64,000 nucleotides of DNA from Ignavibacteriota bacterium. GTDB lineage: Bacteria; Bacteroidota; Ignavibacteria; UBA10030; SZUA-254. The notes beneath the pieces were generated by a model. That model was not told the origin of the DNA, ran no database searches, and saw only the letters and a list, made by a program, of their open reading frames with translations. The DNA is taken from NCBI GenBank assembly GCA_016212665.1, contig JACREZ010000034.1, forward strand, positions 124,001 through 188,000. The letters are read 5' to 3'. The position numbers were made by a program, and so were the translations under genes. How positions within the stretch are numbered: the stretch's first letter is position 1; every line of letters begins with the position of its first letter. This document shows positions 48,264 through 58,594 of this stretch, in pieces.

Positions 48264-51200
48264 ATGAAAAGATTATTTACAACATTTTTATTTTTATCAT
48301 TCCTTTTTGAATGTTCCGCAGGTGTACTTGGCTCATGGACTTATAAATCTTCCATTGCAGAAGGGAGAAGAAATCTTTCTGCAGTTGTGGTCAATGGAAA
48401 AATTTATGCAATAGGTGGTGGATTGGCAAGCAACCCGTGGAATCATCGGAGGACGGAAGAATATGACCCTTCAACCGATACTTGGACAATAAAGCAACAG
48501 TTGCAAAATACCCGTTATGATTTTGCATTATCCGTTGTAGATGGAAAAATCTATGCTATTGGTGGGCATAATGGTAGTAACCCTATAACAAGTGTTGAGT
48601 TGTATGACCCATCTACCAACACATGGACTTCAAAAACTTCTATGCCAACAGCGAGAGGCGGTGTTGCAGGTGGTGTGGTCAATAACAAAATTTATGTAAT
48701 TGGAGGTGAAAATCAATCTGGAACTTCGTTAGCCACGGTCGAAGAGTATAATCCTGTAGCCGATACAGTCGGTGGAAGTCCATGGACAACCAAAACGAGT
48801 TTACCACAACCAACAGGTGTTCATGCTGTTGCAGTGTACAACAACAAGGTGTATGTTTTCGGGGGAAAGGGGGTTCCCGGGACAGTTATTTATAACGATG
48901 TACAAATATACGATCCTTCGACTGATAGCTGGTCAAGTGGATTACCAATGCCCACAGCAAGACAGCGGCTTGGTGCAACAGTCCTTGGTAATAAGATTTA
49001 TGTTGTTGGTGGTACAAATAATTCAAATTATACAAATGTAACTGAAATTTATGATCCACTCACAAATTCATGGTCAGTCGGTGATTCACTTCAGACAACC
49101 AGAAACTCATTTGGTATCACGACGTTGAACAATAATATTTTTGTAATTGGAGGTGGAAGTCAATCTACACCATTTTTAAGTAGTGTTGAATGTTATACTC
49201 CCGATCTGGTTGCCTACTATCCATTCAACAACAATGCAAATGATGAAAGTGGAAATGGGTTTAATGGACAACTTTTTAATAATCCCTTATTGAGCAATAA
49301 TAGATTTAACAATTCCAATTCAGCCTTTTCTTTCAATGGTACAAACCAATACATTGAAATTCAGGATCCAAATGGAGTATTAAATTTTGATGTAAATACA
49401 CAATTTTATTCAGTATGTGCATGGGTTAAACTATCTTCATTAGCTCACGATCAAACATTTATTGTCGATCGCGGTGATGGAGACGAACCTGAATCTTATA
49501 CTTTACAGTATAGAGCTTCCGAACAAAAATTCTTTGCTGATATGTGGAACGTTCCTGGTAATTGTCCACTTTGGAGCACTACATCTCCATCAATAGATAT
49601 TTGGTATCATCTTTCTATGGTAGTAGATAATCAAATATTAAAATTTTATGTCAATGGTGTTTTACAAGATCAAAAAAATCTTTGCCCATCAATTCTTGTA
49701 ACAGAAAATAATTTACACAAAATCACTATCGGGAGAATGGTCCCACAATATAGTGACTATACCGAAGGTGTTCTCGATGACATCCGCATCTACAATCGTG
49801 CTTTATCTGCATCTGAAATCTCTAACCTCTATCATGAAGATTGTTATGGCTATACTTCCAATTTTATAATTCCATCAATAGTAGATACCGTAAACGATAC
49901 AGTATTCGTTCCGGTCAATATTTCAATCCCTTCATGCAAATCGTATAGTTCTGCCGAGTTTAAGTTAGGCGATTATCAGGCAGGATTGGAATTCATCGGT
50001 ATCGAGACGGCATCGAGTTTTGTCGGAGATTCAGGGTGGTCGGTTCAGGTATTTGAGACAGATACATCGTTAAACATTGCAACGGCAGGAGCAAAGAATA
50101 TTTCCGGCGACGGAACGTTGCTCTGGGTTAAGTTCAAACTTACCGGCTCAATTTGCACAAGTTATCCGATAACTTTCAAACAGGCGTTCTTTAACACAGG
50201 AAACGATTCTGCCACAAAGGCAAACGGAAGCGTTACTATCAAAGCACGTCCCGTGTATGGTGATGTGGATTTAGATGGAAATGTTTACGCTGTTGATGCC
50301 TCTGCTATCTTAAAGCATTTGGTGTACGATTCTGTTTTAACGTGTCAACAAATCGCAAACGCCGATGTTACACTGCACGATTCGATAACTGCTCTTGATG
50401 CGTCTGTGATTCTCATGTATAGGGTTGGAAGAATAACGAGTTTACCGTACGATACTACCGCGTTCGGGACACTTCGCGCAAGCGGAACAATTACCATGTC
50501 GAACATAAAAACAGAAGGTAACAGAATTGAAATACCGTTAAATCTTTCAGGTGGAAGTAATATTCTTTCGTTCGAAGGAAATATAACATACAATCCTGAT
50601 GATTTATCATTCATGTATGTTCTTTGGTCGGAGCAGTTAAATGGTTTTGAAATTCCCATCAAAGTTGAATCAGGAAGAATTACGTTTGCCGGAGCTAATT
50701 CCTTGCCGGATGGACAGGTAGGAGTATTTGCAACACTTGTGTTTACAAAGAATCCATCTTTTACTGAAACAGTAGTTTCCATTGACAATCTACAATGGAA
50801 TGAAGAGGAAACCGTACCCAACGCCGCCTCCATAACTATACGGGACGCGAACGTGTTTATAAATGTCGCGAAAGATTGGAATATGGTTTCTGTTCCTATT
50901 GGTTCATCCGATTTCAGGAAAACTACAATATATCCGACGGCAATTTCAAATGCCTTTGCATATCAACGAGGATATGAAACTCGTGACACATTGAAAAACG
51001 GAGAAGGATACTGGGTAAAATTTGCAGAGCCACAAGGTGTCACGTATTCGGGCACAGAGAATCAAACAGGTAGATTTGATGTAAATGCTGGATGGAATAT
51101 GATTGGTTCGATTTCATCCTCTGTTTCAGTATCAACGATTTCAAGTGAACCTGCCGGTATCGTTACATCTCAATTCTTTGGTTACAATGCCGGATATTTT

Positions 51201-51644
51201 TCAAGTGCAACCATTGAGCCTGGAAAAGCATGTTGGGTAAAAGTCAATCAAAGCGGCACGCTGATTCTCTCCTCATCAGCCACGATGTCGGCAGTCAACA
51301 AAATTACTATCGTTCCTACCAACGAACTGCCGCCATCGCCGCCGGACGGAGAAGTGAATTCTAAGAATTCAACAGTCCCAAGTGAATTTGCACTTGCACA
51401 GAACTATCCCAATCCGTTCAACCCGGTGACAGTTATAAGTTATCAGTTAAAAGTGAAAAGTGATGTTACACTGAAAATTTATGATGTGCTTGGACAGGAA
51501 GTTGCCACGCTCGTCCATCAAACACAGGATGCCGGATATAAATCAATCGAGTGGGACGCTTCGAACATTGAAAGCGGAATATATTTCTATCGCCTTACGG
51601 CAGGAAATTTTGTCGAGACGAAGAAACTCCTTTTGGTGAAATAG
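48264..51644 (+). CDS. T9SS-exported Kelch/LamG/cohesin-dockerin-like multidomain protein
   Basis: Secreted protein of 1126 residues; ATG 48264 puts the signal peptide (LFTTFLFLSFLFECSAG) first. In order: about six Kelch repeats (to ~base 49200; motif NGKIYAIGG), a LamG/concanavalin-like domain (LVAYYPFNNNANDESGNGF to DDIRIYNRALSASEIS), a cohesin-like domain, a dockerin-like pair (GDVDLDGNVYAVDAS, ADVTLHDSITALDAS), a second cohesin-like domain, a two-part 'WNMVSVP' module, and a T9SS type A domain (ALAQNYPNPFNP to KKLLLVK). No enzyme site is visible; likely adhesion or surface scaffold. Alone in its transcription unit. Confidence 0.85.
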   Translation: MKRLFTTFLFLSFLFECSAGVLGSWTYKSSIAEGRRNLSAVVVNGKIYAIGGGLASNPWNHRRTEEYDPSTDTWTIKQQLQNTRYDFALSVVDGKIYAIGGHNGSNPITSVELYDPSTNTWTSKTSMPTARGGVAGGVVNNKIYVIGGENQSGTSLATVEEYNPVADTVGGSPWTTKTSLPQPTGVHAVAVYNNKVYVFGGKGVPGTVIYNDVQIYDPSTDSWSSGLPMPTARQRLGATVLGNKIYVVGGTNNSNYTNVTEIYDPLTNSWSVGDSLQTTRNSFGITTLNNNIFVIGGGSQSTPFLSSVECYTPDLVAYYPFNNNANDESGNGFNGQLFNNPLLSNNRFNNSNSAFSFNGTNQYIEIQDPNGVLNFDVNTQFYSVCAWVKLSSLAHDQTFIVDRGDGDEPESYTLQYRASEQKFFADMWNVPGNCPLWSTTSPSIDIWYHLSMVVDNQILKFYVNGVLQDQKNLCPSILVTENNLHKITIGRMVPQYSDYTEGVLDDIRIYNRALSASEISNLYHEDCYGYTSNFIIPSIVDTVNDTVFVPVNISIPSCKSYSSAEFKLGDYQAGLEFIGIETASSFVGDSGWSVQVFETDTSLNIATAGAKNISGDGTLLWVKFKLTGSICTSYPITFKQAFFNTGNDSATKANGSVTIKARPVYGDVDLDGNVYAVDASAILKHLVYDSVLTCQQIANADVTLHDSITALDASVILMYRVGRITSLPYDTTAFGTLRASGTITMSNIKTEGNRIEIPLNLSGGSNILSFEGNITYNPDDLSFMYVLWSEQLNGFEIPIKVESGRITFAGANSLPDGQVGVFATLVFTKNPSFTETVVSIDNLQWNEEETVPNAASITIRDANVFINVAKDWNMVSVPIGSSDFRKTTIYPTAISNAFAYQRGYETRDTLKNGEGYWVKFAEPQGVTYSGTENQTGRFDVNAGWNMIGSISSSVSVSTISSEPAGIVTSQFFGYNAGYFSSATIEPGKACWVKVNQSGTLILSSSATMSAVNKITIVPTNELPPSPPDGEVNSKNSTVPSEFALAQNYPNPFNPVTVISYQLKVKSDVTLKIYDVLGQEVATLVHQTQDAGYKSIEWDASNIESGIYFYRLTAGNFVETKKLLLVK

Positions 51645-51736
51645 TTACTTGGTGAGTGGTTAGTCGTGAGTGGTGAATTTAGTGGATTGAAGATGAAGTC
51701 AACCGGATAATCATCAACCGGTAACAAATAGCTGGA

Positions 51737-51785
51737 AAAAGTGCCGTTCGTTTTTTAGGGAAGAAACGGGCGGCACTTTTTTTGA
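51737..51785 (+). terminator. Terminator downstream of the T9SS protein
   Basis: An imperfect stem (AAAGTGCCG..CGTTT with AAACGGGCGGCACTTT) followed by a T run. It lies 93 bases after the stop at 51644. Confidence 0.8.
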
Positions 51786-51798
51786 TTGAAAGTAGAAT

Positions 51799-51861
51799 GT
51801 ATTCTACCGATTGCAAGCAGGAAATTTTGTCGAAACGAAGAAACTCCTTTTGGTGAAGTGA
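51799..51861 (+). pseudogene. Orphan fragment of a T9SS C-terminal domain
   Basis: Frame 51799-51861 reads VFYRLQAGNFVETKKLLLVK then TGA, nearly the same as the last 20 residues of the protein at 48264 (YFYRLTAGNFVETKKLLLVK). No start codon or upstream domain is present, so it is a duplicated or leftover 3' end. Confidence 0.85.
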
Positions 51862-51897
51862 CGTTTCTTTATGAGCTGAAATCCGAGTAACAATAAA

Positions 51898-51932
51898 AAA
51901 ACTCCGACTTCTATCTTGGAAGTCGGAGTTTT
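51898..51932. terminator. Bidirectional terminator before the RND operon end
   Basis: A perfect 14-base stem (AAAACTCCGACTTC and its inverse) with a 7-base loop, flanked by A and T runs. It ends the minus-strand efflux operon. Confidence 0.9.
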
Positions 51933-51947
51933 CGTTTCTATTCTCTG

Positions 51948-54900
51948 TTACTTGCTTTCGCTGAACTCTACCACCGGCGTAAGTTCAGGCATTGCTTCGC
52001 TCGTTTCCTGTCTGACTTGCTTGCGGAATAGCCGTCGAATGAATGCAGGAAATGTCACTCTCCATTCATCCACTTTAATATAGACAACCGGAACAAGCAC
52101 GAGTGTCAGCAAAAGCGAACTGGTGAGTCCGCCAATCAACGCCCACGCGAGACCAGATTTCCATTCGGAACCCGGGCTCATGCTGAATGCAATCGGCGAC
52201 ATACCGACAATCATCGAAGCGGTTGTCATCAGAATCGGACGCAAGCGGGTTTGTCCCGCATCGACCAACGCATCCTCTGCGGACATGCCATGGTCTTTCT
52301 GCATTTGCGATGTTCTGTCAACAAGAAGAATTGCATTCTTCGCGACAAGCCCAATCAACATAATTACTCCGAGCATCGAAAAAATGCTGAGCGATTTCAT
52401 TGTCAGCGCAAGCGCGAGTATCGCCCCAATCATCGCAACGGGAATCGAAAACAACACGACGAACGGATAGATATATGAATCGTACAACGCGACCATAATC
52501 ATATAGACAAACAAAATCGCCGCCGCAAGAGCGAGAAATAAACTGACAAATCCCTCGGCTCGATTTTTCTCGTCCCCTTGATAAAGAATTGCAACTCCGT
52601 GCGGAAGTTCAACCGCGGTCAATGCTTTTTTAATGTCATCGGTAATTGTCCCTATCGGGCGGCCGACTGCTTGTGAAAACACGGTGACCGAATAGTTTCT
52701 GTTCTGCCGTTGCAACTTCGTAGGTCCGGTTGAGCGGAGGATGGTGGCAAACTGCTTCAGTTCGATTTGCTGTCCTTTATTATTTTTGAAGGAAAGATTT
52801 TCGATGTCCGAAATTTTCGAGCGGTCGAATTGGTCAAGCACGATGCGAATCGGATGCTCGGTCGAACCTTCGCGGAATTTTGATTCATCATCGCCGCTGA
52901 ACGCGATGCGAAGTGTCACTCCGATTTCGCCGAGCGTCAATCCGAGGTTCGACATTTTTTCACGGTCAAGGAGAATGCGATGTTCCGGTTTTCCTTCTTC
53001 CGAGGAGAGACGAACATCGGCGGTTCCGGGAACGGTTCGCACAACCTTCATCACTTTCTCCGCTGAAATGCGAACCTCATCATAATTCGGTCCGCTGACA
53101 ATCAACGCGATGGGTGTTTGATTGGCAACGCCGAAAATTCCAATCGGATTGACACGCACTTTCACACCGGGAAGTTCACGCACTTTCTTTTTGATTTCAA
53201 CAATCAATTCGTCAGTTGATTTTGTTCGTTCGGATTTCGGAACGAGCGCAATGTTCAACTCGGAAACATTGTTGGATGATTGTCCAATCAATCCTTCCGA
53301 CGAAACGCCGACATTGACAAACATTTTCGAAACTTCGGGAAACTCCGAAATGATTTTTTCCACTTCCTGCGTAACATGGTTCGTGTGCTGAACTGTCGAG
53401 CCGGATGGAACTTCGATTGTTACCGCAAACTCGCCCCGGTCGGCAACAGTCATAAATTCACTTCCGACAAATCCGAGCGGAACAAGCGCGAGTGAAGCAA
53501 TCATCAACGCAGTCGTGGATAGAACGACTTTCCATTTGTGATTCAAACTCCATTTCAAAATGTGAATGTACTGTTCAGCGAATTTGTGGTACATCCGTTC
53601 AAACCATAATGCGAACTTGCCGAGAATTGTATCTTTCGTCAGACGCTCTAACTTTGCAAACCGTGAAGCGAGAAGCGGGGTTACCGTGAATGAGACAAAC
53701 AGACTCATCAGCGTCGAGATGACAACGACGAGCGCAAACTCACGCAAGATATTTCCGACCAAACCGGAGACCAACGTAATCGGCACGAAGACGACCACGT
53801 CCACCAGCGTAATCGAAAGCGCTGCAAACCCGATTTCGTTTCTTCCTCTCAGCGCGGCTATCCGCCGCTCGTCTCCTTTTTCAAGATGCCGGTAGATATT
53901 TTCCAATACAACGATGGAATCATCAACCAAAATTCCGATGACGAGCGAAAGACCAAGCAAGGTCATGATGTTCAATGTCATATTAAACAGGTACATGCCG
54001 ATGAACGTCGCGACAATCGAAGAGGGAATAGCAACCAGCACGATGAGCGAGTTGCGGATGCTGTGCAGGAACGCAAGCATCACGAGCGCAACAAAGAGTA
54101 TTGCAAGAGCGAGGTCTTCCTTCACTGCGTTCGCCGCGTCGATGGTAAAGAGCGAACCATCCTGCGCAATGTCGAACTTGAGATTAATGTCTTTGTAGTC
54201 CGCTTCGATGTTCGGAAGTTCTGCGCGAACTAATTTGCTAACGTCCACCGTGTTCGCGTCGGATTGCTTTTGCACCATGACCCCGACCGAACTGACGCCG
54301 TTAATGCGACTGAGTGTTGCATAATCTTTCCGCCCGTCTTCAATTTCGGCAACATCGCTGAGATGAATTTCGCCCCCATCTCTTGAATGACCGATGACAA
54401 GTCGTTTGATTTCTGCAAGCGATTGGAATTTTCCCGCGAGTCGAACAACAAACTGTTCATCCGCATCATTGATTTTTCCTGTCGGGAAATCCATGTTCGA
54501 TGTTTTGATGAGTTGCGTTACCTGCATGAGCGAAAGTCCGTACGAGCGGAGTTTCTGCGCGTCGATGTTTACTTTGATTTCACGCTCATCGCCGCCGACG
54601 AGCGTGATTTGTCCGATGCCTGCAAGTTTCGCGATGCGCGGTTGTACTTTATCTTTTAATATTTGATAAAATTCTCTCGACTCGATATTTGCCGTTGCGC
54701 CCATGCGAAGCACCGGTAGTTCATCAAGCGCGAACTTGGTTACGGTCGGTGTTTTCACGGTTGAAGGAAGCCGCGAAGCAACCTCGCTGACTTTTCTTTG
54801 TGCATCCTGAAGAGCAACGTTGATGTTTGCTGTCATCGAAAACTCGATGGAGACAAACGACACGCCTTCGGAAGAAGTCGCATACACGGTTCCAACCTTG

Positions 54901-55124
54901 TCAATGCCGGAGACCGCATCTTCGATAATCTTTGTCACTGAAGCTTCTACCTCGCTCGGCGACGCGCCCGGATAGACGGTGACAATAGTTACCCACGGCG
55001 GCGTCACGCGCGGAATTAATTCATATTTTAGTTGATTGTAACTGAACAATCCCAACACCGTCAGCGCCGCAAAGATGACGACGATGAGTGTCGGACGTTT
55101 GATTGATAATTCGGTTAACGTCAT
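51948..55124 (-). CDS. RND efflux pump inner-membrane transporter (AcrB/HAE1-like)
   Basis: A 1058-residue proton-driven efflux permease with 12 helices and two large periplasmic loops. Visible: SIKRPTLIVVIFAALTVLGL in helix 1; the TM4 acid pair in GILVDDSIVVLENIYRHL; the TM10 Lys in MLIGLVAKNAILLVD; PGASPSEVEASVTKIIEDAV. It should work with the adaptor at 55144 and TolC-like protein at 56355. Normal length; the start follows the adaptor after 19 bases. The exported substrate is unknown; HAE1-like pumps export drugs, dyes or lipids. Confidence 0.95.
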   Translation of the reverse strand: MTLTELSIKRPTLIVVIFAALTVLGLFSYNQLKYELIPRVTPPWVTIVTVYPGASPSEVEASVTKIIEDAVSGIDKVGTVYATSSEGVSFVSIEFSMTANINVALQDAQRKVSEVASRLPSTVKTPTVTKFALDELPVLRMGATANIESREFYQILKDKVQPRIAKLAGIGQITLVGGDEREIKVNIDAQKLRSYGLSLMQVTQLIKTSNMDFPTGKINDADEQFVVRLAGKFQSLAEIKRLVIGHSRDGGEIHLSDVAEIEDGRKDYATLSRINGVSSVGVMVQKQSDANTVDVSKLVRAELPNIEADYKDINLKFDIAQDGSLFTIDAANAVKEDLALAILFVALVMLAFLHSIRNSLIVLVAIPSSIVATFIGMYLFNMTLNIMTLLGLSLVIGILVDDSIVVLENIYRHLEKGDERRIAALRGRNEIGFAALSITLVDVVVFVPITLVSGLVGNILREFALVVVISTLMSLFVSFTVTPLLASRFAKLERLTKDTILGKFALWFERMYHKFAEQYIHILKWSLNHKWKVVLSTTALMIASLALVPLGFVGSEFMTVADRGEFAVTIEVPSGSTVQHTNHVTQEVEKIISEFPEVSKMFVNVGVSSEGLIGQSSNNVSELNIALVPKSERTKSTDELIVEIKKKVRELPGVKVRVNPIGIFGVANQTPIALIVSGPNYDEVRISAEKVMKVVRTVPGTADVRLSSEEGKPEHRILLDREKMSNLGLTLGEIGVTLRIAFSGDDESKFREGSTEHPIRIVLDQFDRSKISDIENLSFKNNKGQQIELKQFATILRSTGPTKLQRQNRNYSVTVFSQAVGRPIGTITDDIKKALTAVELPHGVAILYQGDEKNRAEGFVSLFLALAAAILFVYMIMVALYDSYIYPFVVLFSIPVAMIGAILALALTMKSLSIFSMLGVIMLIGLVAKNAILLVDRTSQMQKDHGMSAEDALVDAGQTRLRPILMTTASMIVGMSPIAFSMSPGSEWKSGLAWALIGGLTSSLLLTLVLVPVVYIKVDEWRVTFPAFIRRLFRKQVRQETSEAMPELTPVVEFSESK

Positions 55125-55143
55125 AACTTGTACCTTGAACTGC

Positions 55144-56232
55144 TTAGTTATTTTCTGATTCGTTTGACGAGCCGCCCCCTTGGGACTTCGCGATGCTAAC
55201 TTTTGAACTATCCTTTAAGTTGAACTTTCCGCTCGTAACAAGAAGTTCATCACCGTTCAATCCGCTCAGCACTTCCACAGAGTTTGCTGACTCACTTCCG
55301 ATGACAACATCCCGAAGCACCGCTACATTATTTTCAACGATGAACACTTGCGGTTTTTTCATTGTCCCGACCAGCGCATCACGCGGGATTGTCATTGCCG
55401 TTCGTTCTGTTCCGGATGTGAACTGAACACGCACGAACATTCCCGCCTTCAACGGATGTGTTGATGAGTTCGGCAGGGTAATCTCGACAGGATACGTGTG
55501 GCTCTCATCCCCTTTCGAACTGATGGATTTGATTGTGCCGGTGAACTGTACACCGGGATAAATATCGGTTGATGCCTGAACGGAATCGCCCGTTTTTAAT
55601 CGAAAGACATCTTTTTCCGAAACACTCACTTTCACTTTCAGCCGTGAAATATCAATCACGTTTGCGACAATCATCCCGGGTTGAATCATCGTCCCGATAT
55701 CCGGCGCTCGATTGGTGACGATGCCGGAAATCGGTGAACTGATTTTCGTATCGCTCAACTGCCTTCGCGCAACCGTGTATTGCGCCTCCGCCGCTTTGAA
55801 TCCGAGTCGCGCCTGTTCGATTTGCGCATCGGTAACGCTGTTATCTTTCCGGAGCGATTCGAATCGCTCCAAGTCCCGTTTTGCTTTTTGATAATTCACT
55901 TCCGCCGCCCCAAAGTTTGCCTGCTTCAGTTCATCATCAACTTTGATGAGAACGCTTCCCGCCTGCACATGGTCGCCGACGTTGACATACACTTCTTTTA
56001 CTTTTCCCTGCGTCTCCGAAGCGATGGCGACATCGTTATTCGCTTGTGTTGTTCCGACGAGCGAGAACGAATCGCTCAATTTTTGTTTGACGGGAGAAAC
56101 AACCACGACAGGTGTTTCTGTGTAATTTTCCACCTGCGTTTTCGCCGCCATATTTATTTTGTTGTTGATAAGAATTGCAACGATAACTGCAAGGACAATA
56201 ACTGAGATAATAATTGCTTTAATTTTTTTCAT
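55144..56232 (-). CDS. RND periplasmic adaptor subunit (membrane fusion protein)
   Basis: A 362-residue adaptor with an N-terminal membrane anchor (AIIISVIVLAVIVAILI), a lipoyl/barrel-sandwich domain split around a short alpha-hairpin (SETQGKVKEVYVNVGDHVQAG, KISSPISGIVTNRAPDIG) and a beta-barrel region. It links the pump at 51948 to the outer-membrane channel. Same operon order as in many efflux loci. Confidence 0.93.
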   Translation of the reverse strand: MKKIKAIIISVIVLAVIVAILINNKINMAAKTQVENYTETPVVVVSPVKQKLSDSFSLVGTTQANNDVAIASETQGKVKEVYVNVGDHVQAGSVLIKVDDELKQANFGAAEVNYQKAKRDLERFESLRKDNSVTDAQIEQARLGFKAAEAQYTVARRQLSDTKISSPISGIVTNRAPDIGTMIQPGMIVANVIDISRLKVKVSVSEKDVFRLKTGDSVQASTDIYPGVQFTGTIKSISSKGDESHTYPVEITLPNSSTHPLKAGMFVRVQFTSGTERTAMTIPRDALVGTMKKPQVFIVENNVAVLRDVVIGSESANSVEVLSGLNGDELLVTSGKFNLKDSSKVSIAKSQGGGSSNESENN

Positions 56233-56272
56233 GATGGTTCCGGTGTTATGTGTTCAAAAAAATTTCTTTATC

Positions 56273-56341
56273 CGTCATGCCGAACTTGTTTCGGCATCCG
56301 TTCTCTTTGAGGATAGATTCCGACATGTGTCGGAATGACAG
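56273..56341. repeat. 69-base REP-like double hairpin
   Basis: Two hairpins, ATGCCGAA../TTCGGCAT and ATTCCGAC/GTCGGAAT, flanked by GTCAT..ATGAC. It lies between tolC and the adaptor gene and may trim the operon mRNA. Confidence 0.7.
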
Positions 56342-56354
56342 TGTGTTGTGTTTG

Positions 56355-57704
56355 TTATTTCGTCTCACCAACAGATTTTTGTAACCGTGCGAGGGCGAGT
56401 TCATGGTCAACAAGTGAATTTGTATAATTTGTTTTTGCCTGAAGCAACGCAACTTCCGCATCGAGCAAATCGGAATTGGAGGTGATACCCGCTTTGAACT
56501 TATCGTTCGTGATGCGATAATTTTCTTCTGCCTGCTTCACGCCTTTCTCTGCAAGTCCGATACTCTCGCCTGCTTTTTTCAGGTTGAGATAGTTCGATGT
56601 TACTTCCATCGTAATGCCATCCCGCAACTGCGACATTCCATCCTGCGCCTGTTGAAGTTGCGCCTGCGCCTGTTGTGATTGATTGCTTGTCTGTCCCCAG
56701 TTCCAGACATCAAACGATACGGCAATGCTCGCATCCCACGTATCTCTGAATTCATCCACCGTCGGGAAAATGCGTTGGTTCGGGCGCGCGTAGTTATAAT
56801 TTCCGACAAGAAATATTTGCGGATACCAATTCGCCCGCGCAAACGTTACTGCCGCTTCGCTCGCTTTGATTCGATACTCCATTCCTTTGAGTTCTGAACG
56901 GGAAGCAAACGCACGCTCGGTGAGTTTCTCCAAGTCGAATTCCTTTGCCTGTTGTTTCCCGGGAGAAGGTGAGGAACTTAACTCTATCTCCGAATTCAAG
57001 GGTTTTCCAATCAAATAATTCAAATTGAGCGTCGCCAACTGTACACCGTTTGCGGCTTCGAGTTGCATCAACTGCACATTGGAGAGTTGCACCTGAACTT
57101 TCAGCACGTCATTGTTCGTCGCCAATCCCTGATTCATCATGTTCTCAACATCCTTCAAATGCGATTGAACTTGCGCGATGTTTTCATCAATGACTTTTTT
57201 GAATTGCTTTGCTTTGAACAAATTCCAGTACGCGCTCTTAATATTGTAGATGAGTTCTGTTTTATCTTTTTGATAATCCTGCTCGATTGCATACGCGTTA
57301 TACTCTGCCATCTCCGCGCCGCTTTCAATTTTGAAGCCGATAAAGATTGGCTGTTGAAGCGTCAGTTTCAAATTATAGTTATCAAATATCGAAGGCGAAA
57401 TGACAAACTTGTTGTTCGGCGCGGGAAGATACGGAACGGTAAGTTCCGCTGAGGGAATTTCACTCAACCGAGTATATGTTCCGCCGAACTTCAATTGCGG
57501 CAACCGCGAAGCATTTGTCTCGCTTGATTTTGCCGTTGCCGCCTGCACTTTCATCAACGATGAATGGAGCGATTTGCTGTTTTCCAATCCCAACGAAATA
57601 CTTTGCTCAAGCGAAAGCGTTGCCGCCTGCTGTGCGGAAAGTTGTTGGATAAAGAAGAGAAATGTGAAAGAAAAAATAAAGAGCGTTGCAATGTTCTGTT
57701 TCAT
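56355..57704 (-). CDS. TolC-family outer-membrane efflux channel
   Basis: A 449-residue trimeric channel subunit: signal peptide ending QQLSAQQ, then the repeated long helices and SLEQSISLGLENS / LLDAEVALLQAKTNYTNSLVDHELALARL (split), typical of TolC. It completes a tripartite pump. Its start overlaps the TetR stop by 4 bases. Confidence 0.93.
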   Translation of the reverse strand: MKQNIATLFIFSFTFLFFIQQLSAQQAATLSLEQSISLGLENSKSLHSSLMKVQAATAKSSETNASRLPQLKFGGTYTRLSEIPSAELTVPYLPAPNNKFVISPSIFDNYNLKLTLQQPIFIGFKIESGAEMAEYNAYAIEQDYQKDKTELIYNIKSAYWNLFKAKQFKKVIDENIAQVQSHLKDVENMMNQGLATNNDVLKVQVQLSNVQLMQLEAANGVQLATLNLNYLIGKPLNSEIELSSSPSPGKQQAKEFDLEKLTERAFASRSELKGMEYRIKASEAAVTFARANWYPQIFLVGNYNYARPNQRIFPTVDEFRDTWDASIAVSFDVWNWGQTSNQSQQAQAQLQQAQDGMSQLRDGITMEVTSNYLNLKKAGESIGLAEKGVKQAEENYRITNDKFKAGITSNSDLLDAEVALLQAKTNYTNSLVDHELALARLQKSVGETK

Positions 57705-58345
57705 GATACAAGTTCCTTTTCTTTTTGTGATGGTAAAACTTTTTCCATTTGAAGCGCCCGGGCTTTTTCTGTGAGGATTCCTTCAAAAATCACTTTGACG
57801 ATCGTCTCGAAGAGTTGATTCATCGTCACGGGAAGTTCTGCAAGCACTTCGGGTGTCATAAGATTCTGAACGGAGAGCGTGTGCATCATAACGACGACAT
57901 GCTCGTTCACATCTTTTCGGAAATATCCTTTCTTCACTCCTTCGCGAACAAGTTTTTCTACATTCTTCCTCATCCGCTCCATACGGAAGGAATCACAGCA
58001 CTTCCATATTTGCGGCGCGTTCTTTTGAATATCAATAAAGAAATGTTTGCTGAAGCGCGAATGAAACTCCGCTCCGTGAGAAAAAAGTAGTCTCAACTTT
58101 TCCACGAAGTCTAACGACTCATCGGCAATGATGGTATCAATTTTTGAACTGACATCGTTCTGCACGGCGTTAATCACTTCCGAAAGCAATTCTTCTTTGC
58201 TCGGAAAATACTCGTAGAGAGTTTTTTTGCTCATTCCCAACTCGGTCGCAATTTCACTCATCGTTACCTTGCTGAATCCGAGCCGGAAGAAATGGTCTCG
58301 AGCAATCTGTATTATCCGCTCTCGCGTGGCGTCATCTATCGGCAT
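57701..58345 (-). CDS. TetR-family repressor of the efflux operon
   Basis: A 214-residue TetR protein with the N-terminal helix-turn-helix (TMSEIATELGMSKKTLYEYFPSKEEL) and an alpha-helical ligand domain. It is the first gene of the tetR-tolC-adaptor-RND operon and should repress it until a pump substrate binds. A palindromic site lies upstream at 58395. Confidence 0.92.
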   Translation of the reverse strand: MPIDDATRERIIQIARDHFFRLGFSKVTMSEIATELGMSKKTLYEYFPSKEELLSEVINAVQNDVSSKIDTIIADESLDFVEKLRLLFSHGAEFHSRFSKHFFIDIQKNAPQIWKCCDSFRMERMRKNVEKLVREGVKKGYFRKDVNEHVVVMMHTLSVQNLMTPEVLAELPVTMNQLFETIVKVIFEGILTEKARALQMEKVLPSQKEKELVS

Positions 58346-58394
58346 TTAATAAAATCCTTAAATATAAATCGTATTGGCTGTTTTGATGTTTGAT

Positions 58395-58426
58395 TTGGAA
58401 ACTCTAACGGTTTCTACGGTTTCCAA
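58395..58426. promoter_or_regulatory. Candidate TetR operator
   Basis: TTGGAAAC and GTTTCCAA, an exact 8-base inverted repeat with a 16-base spacer that holds another GTTTC. It lies 50 bases before the tetR start. Binding is inferred from position and symmetry. Confidence 0.5.
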
Positions 58427-58594
58427 TATACAGAAGTTTCAATCGTTACAAAATTTTTTTTTGATTCTCGACTTTGCTCTTTCTTTGCCTATTAGAGGGG
58501 CAATGGTTATTTTGACACTCCAAAATTACCCCACAGCATTGCTCCTTGAGCAAAATCCACGCTGATGGAATCCGAAAACTACTAAAGAAAATGT

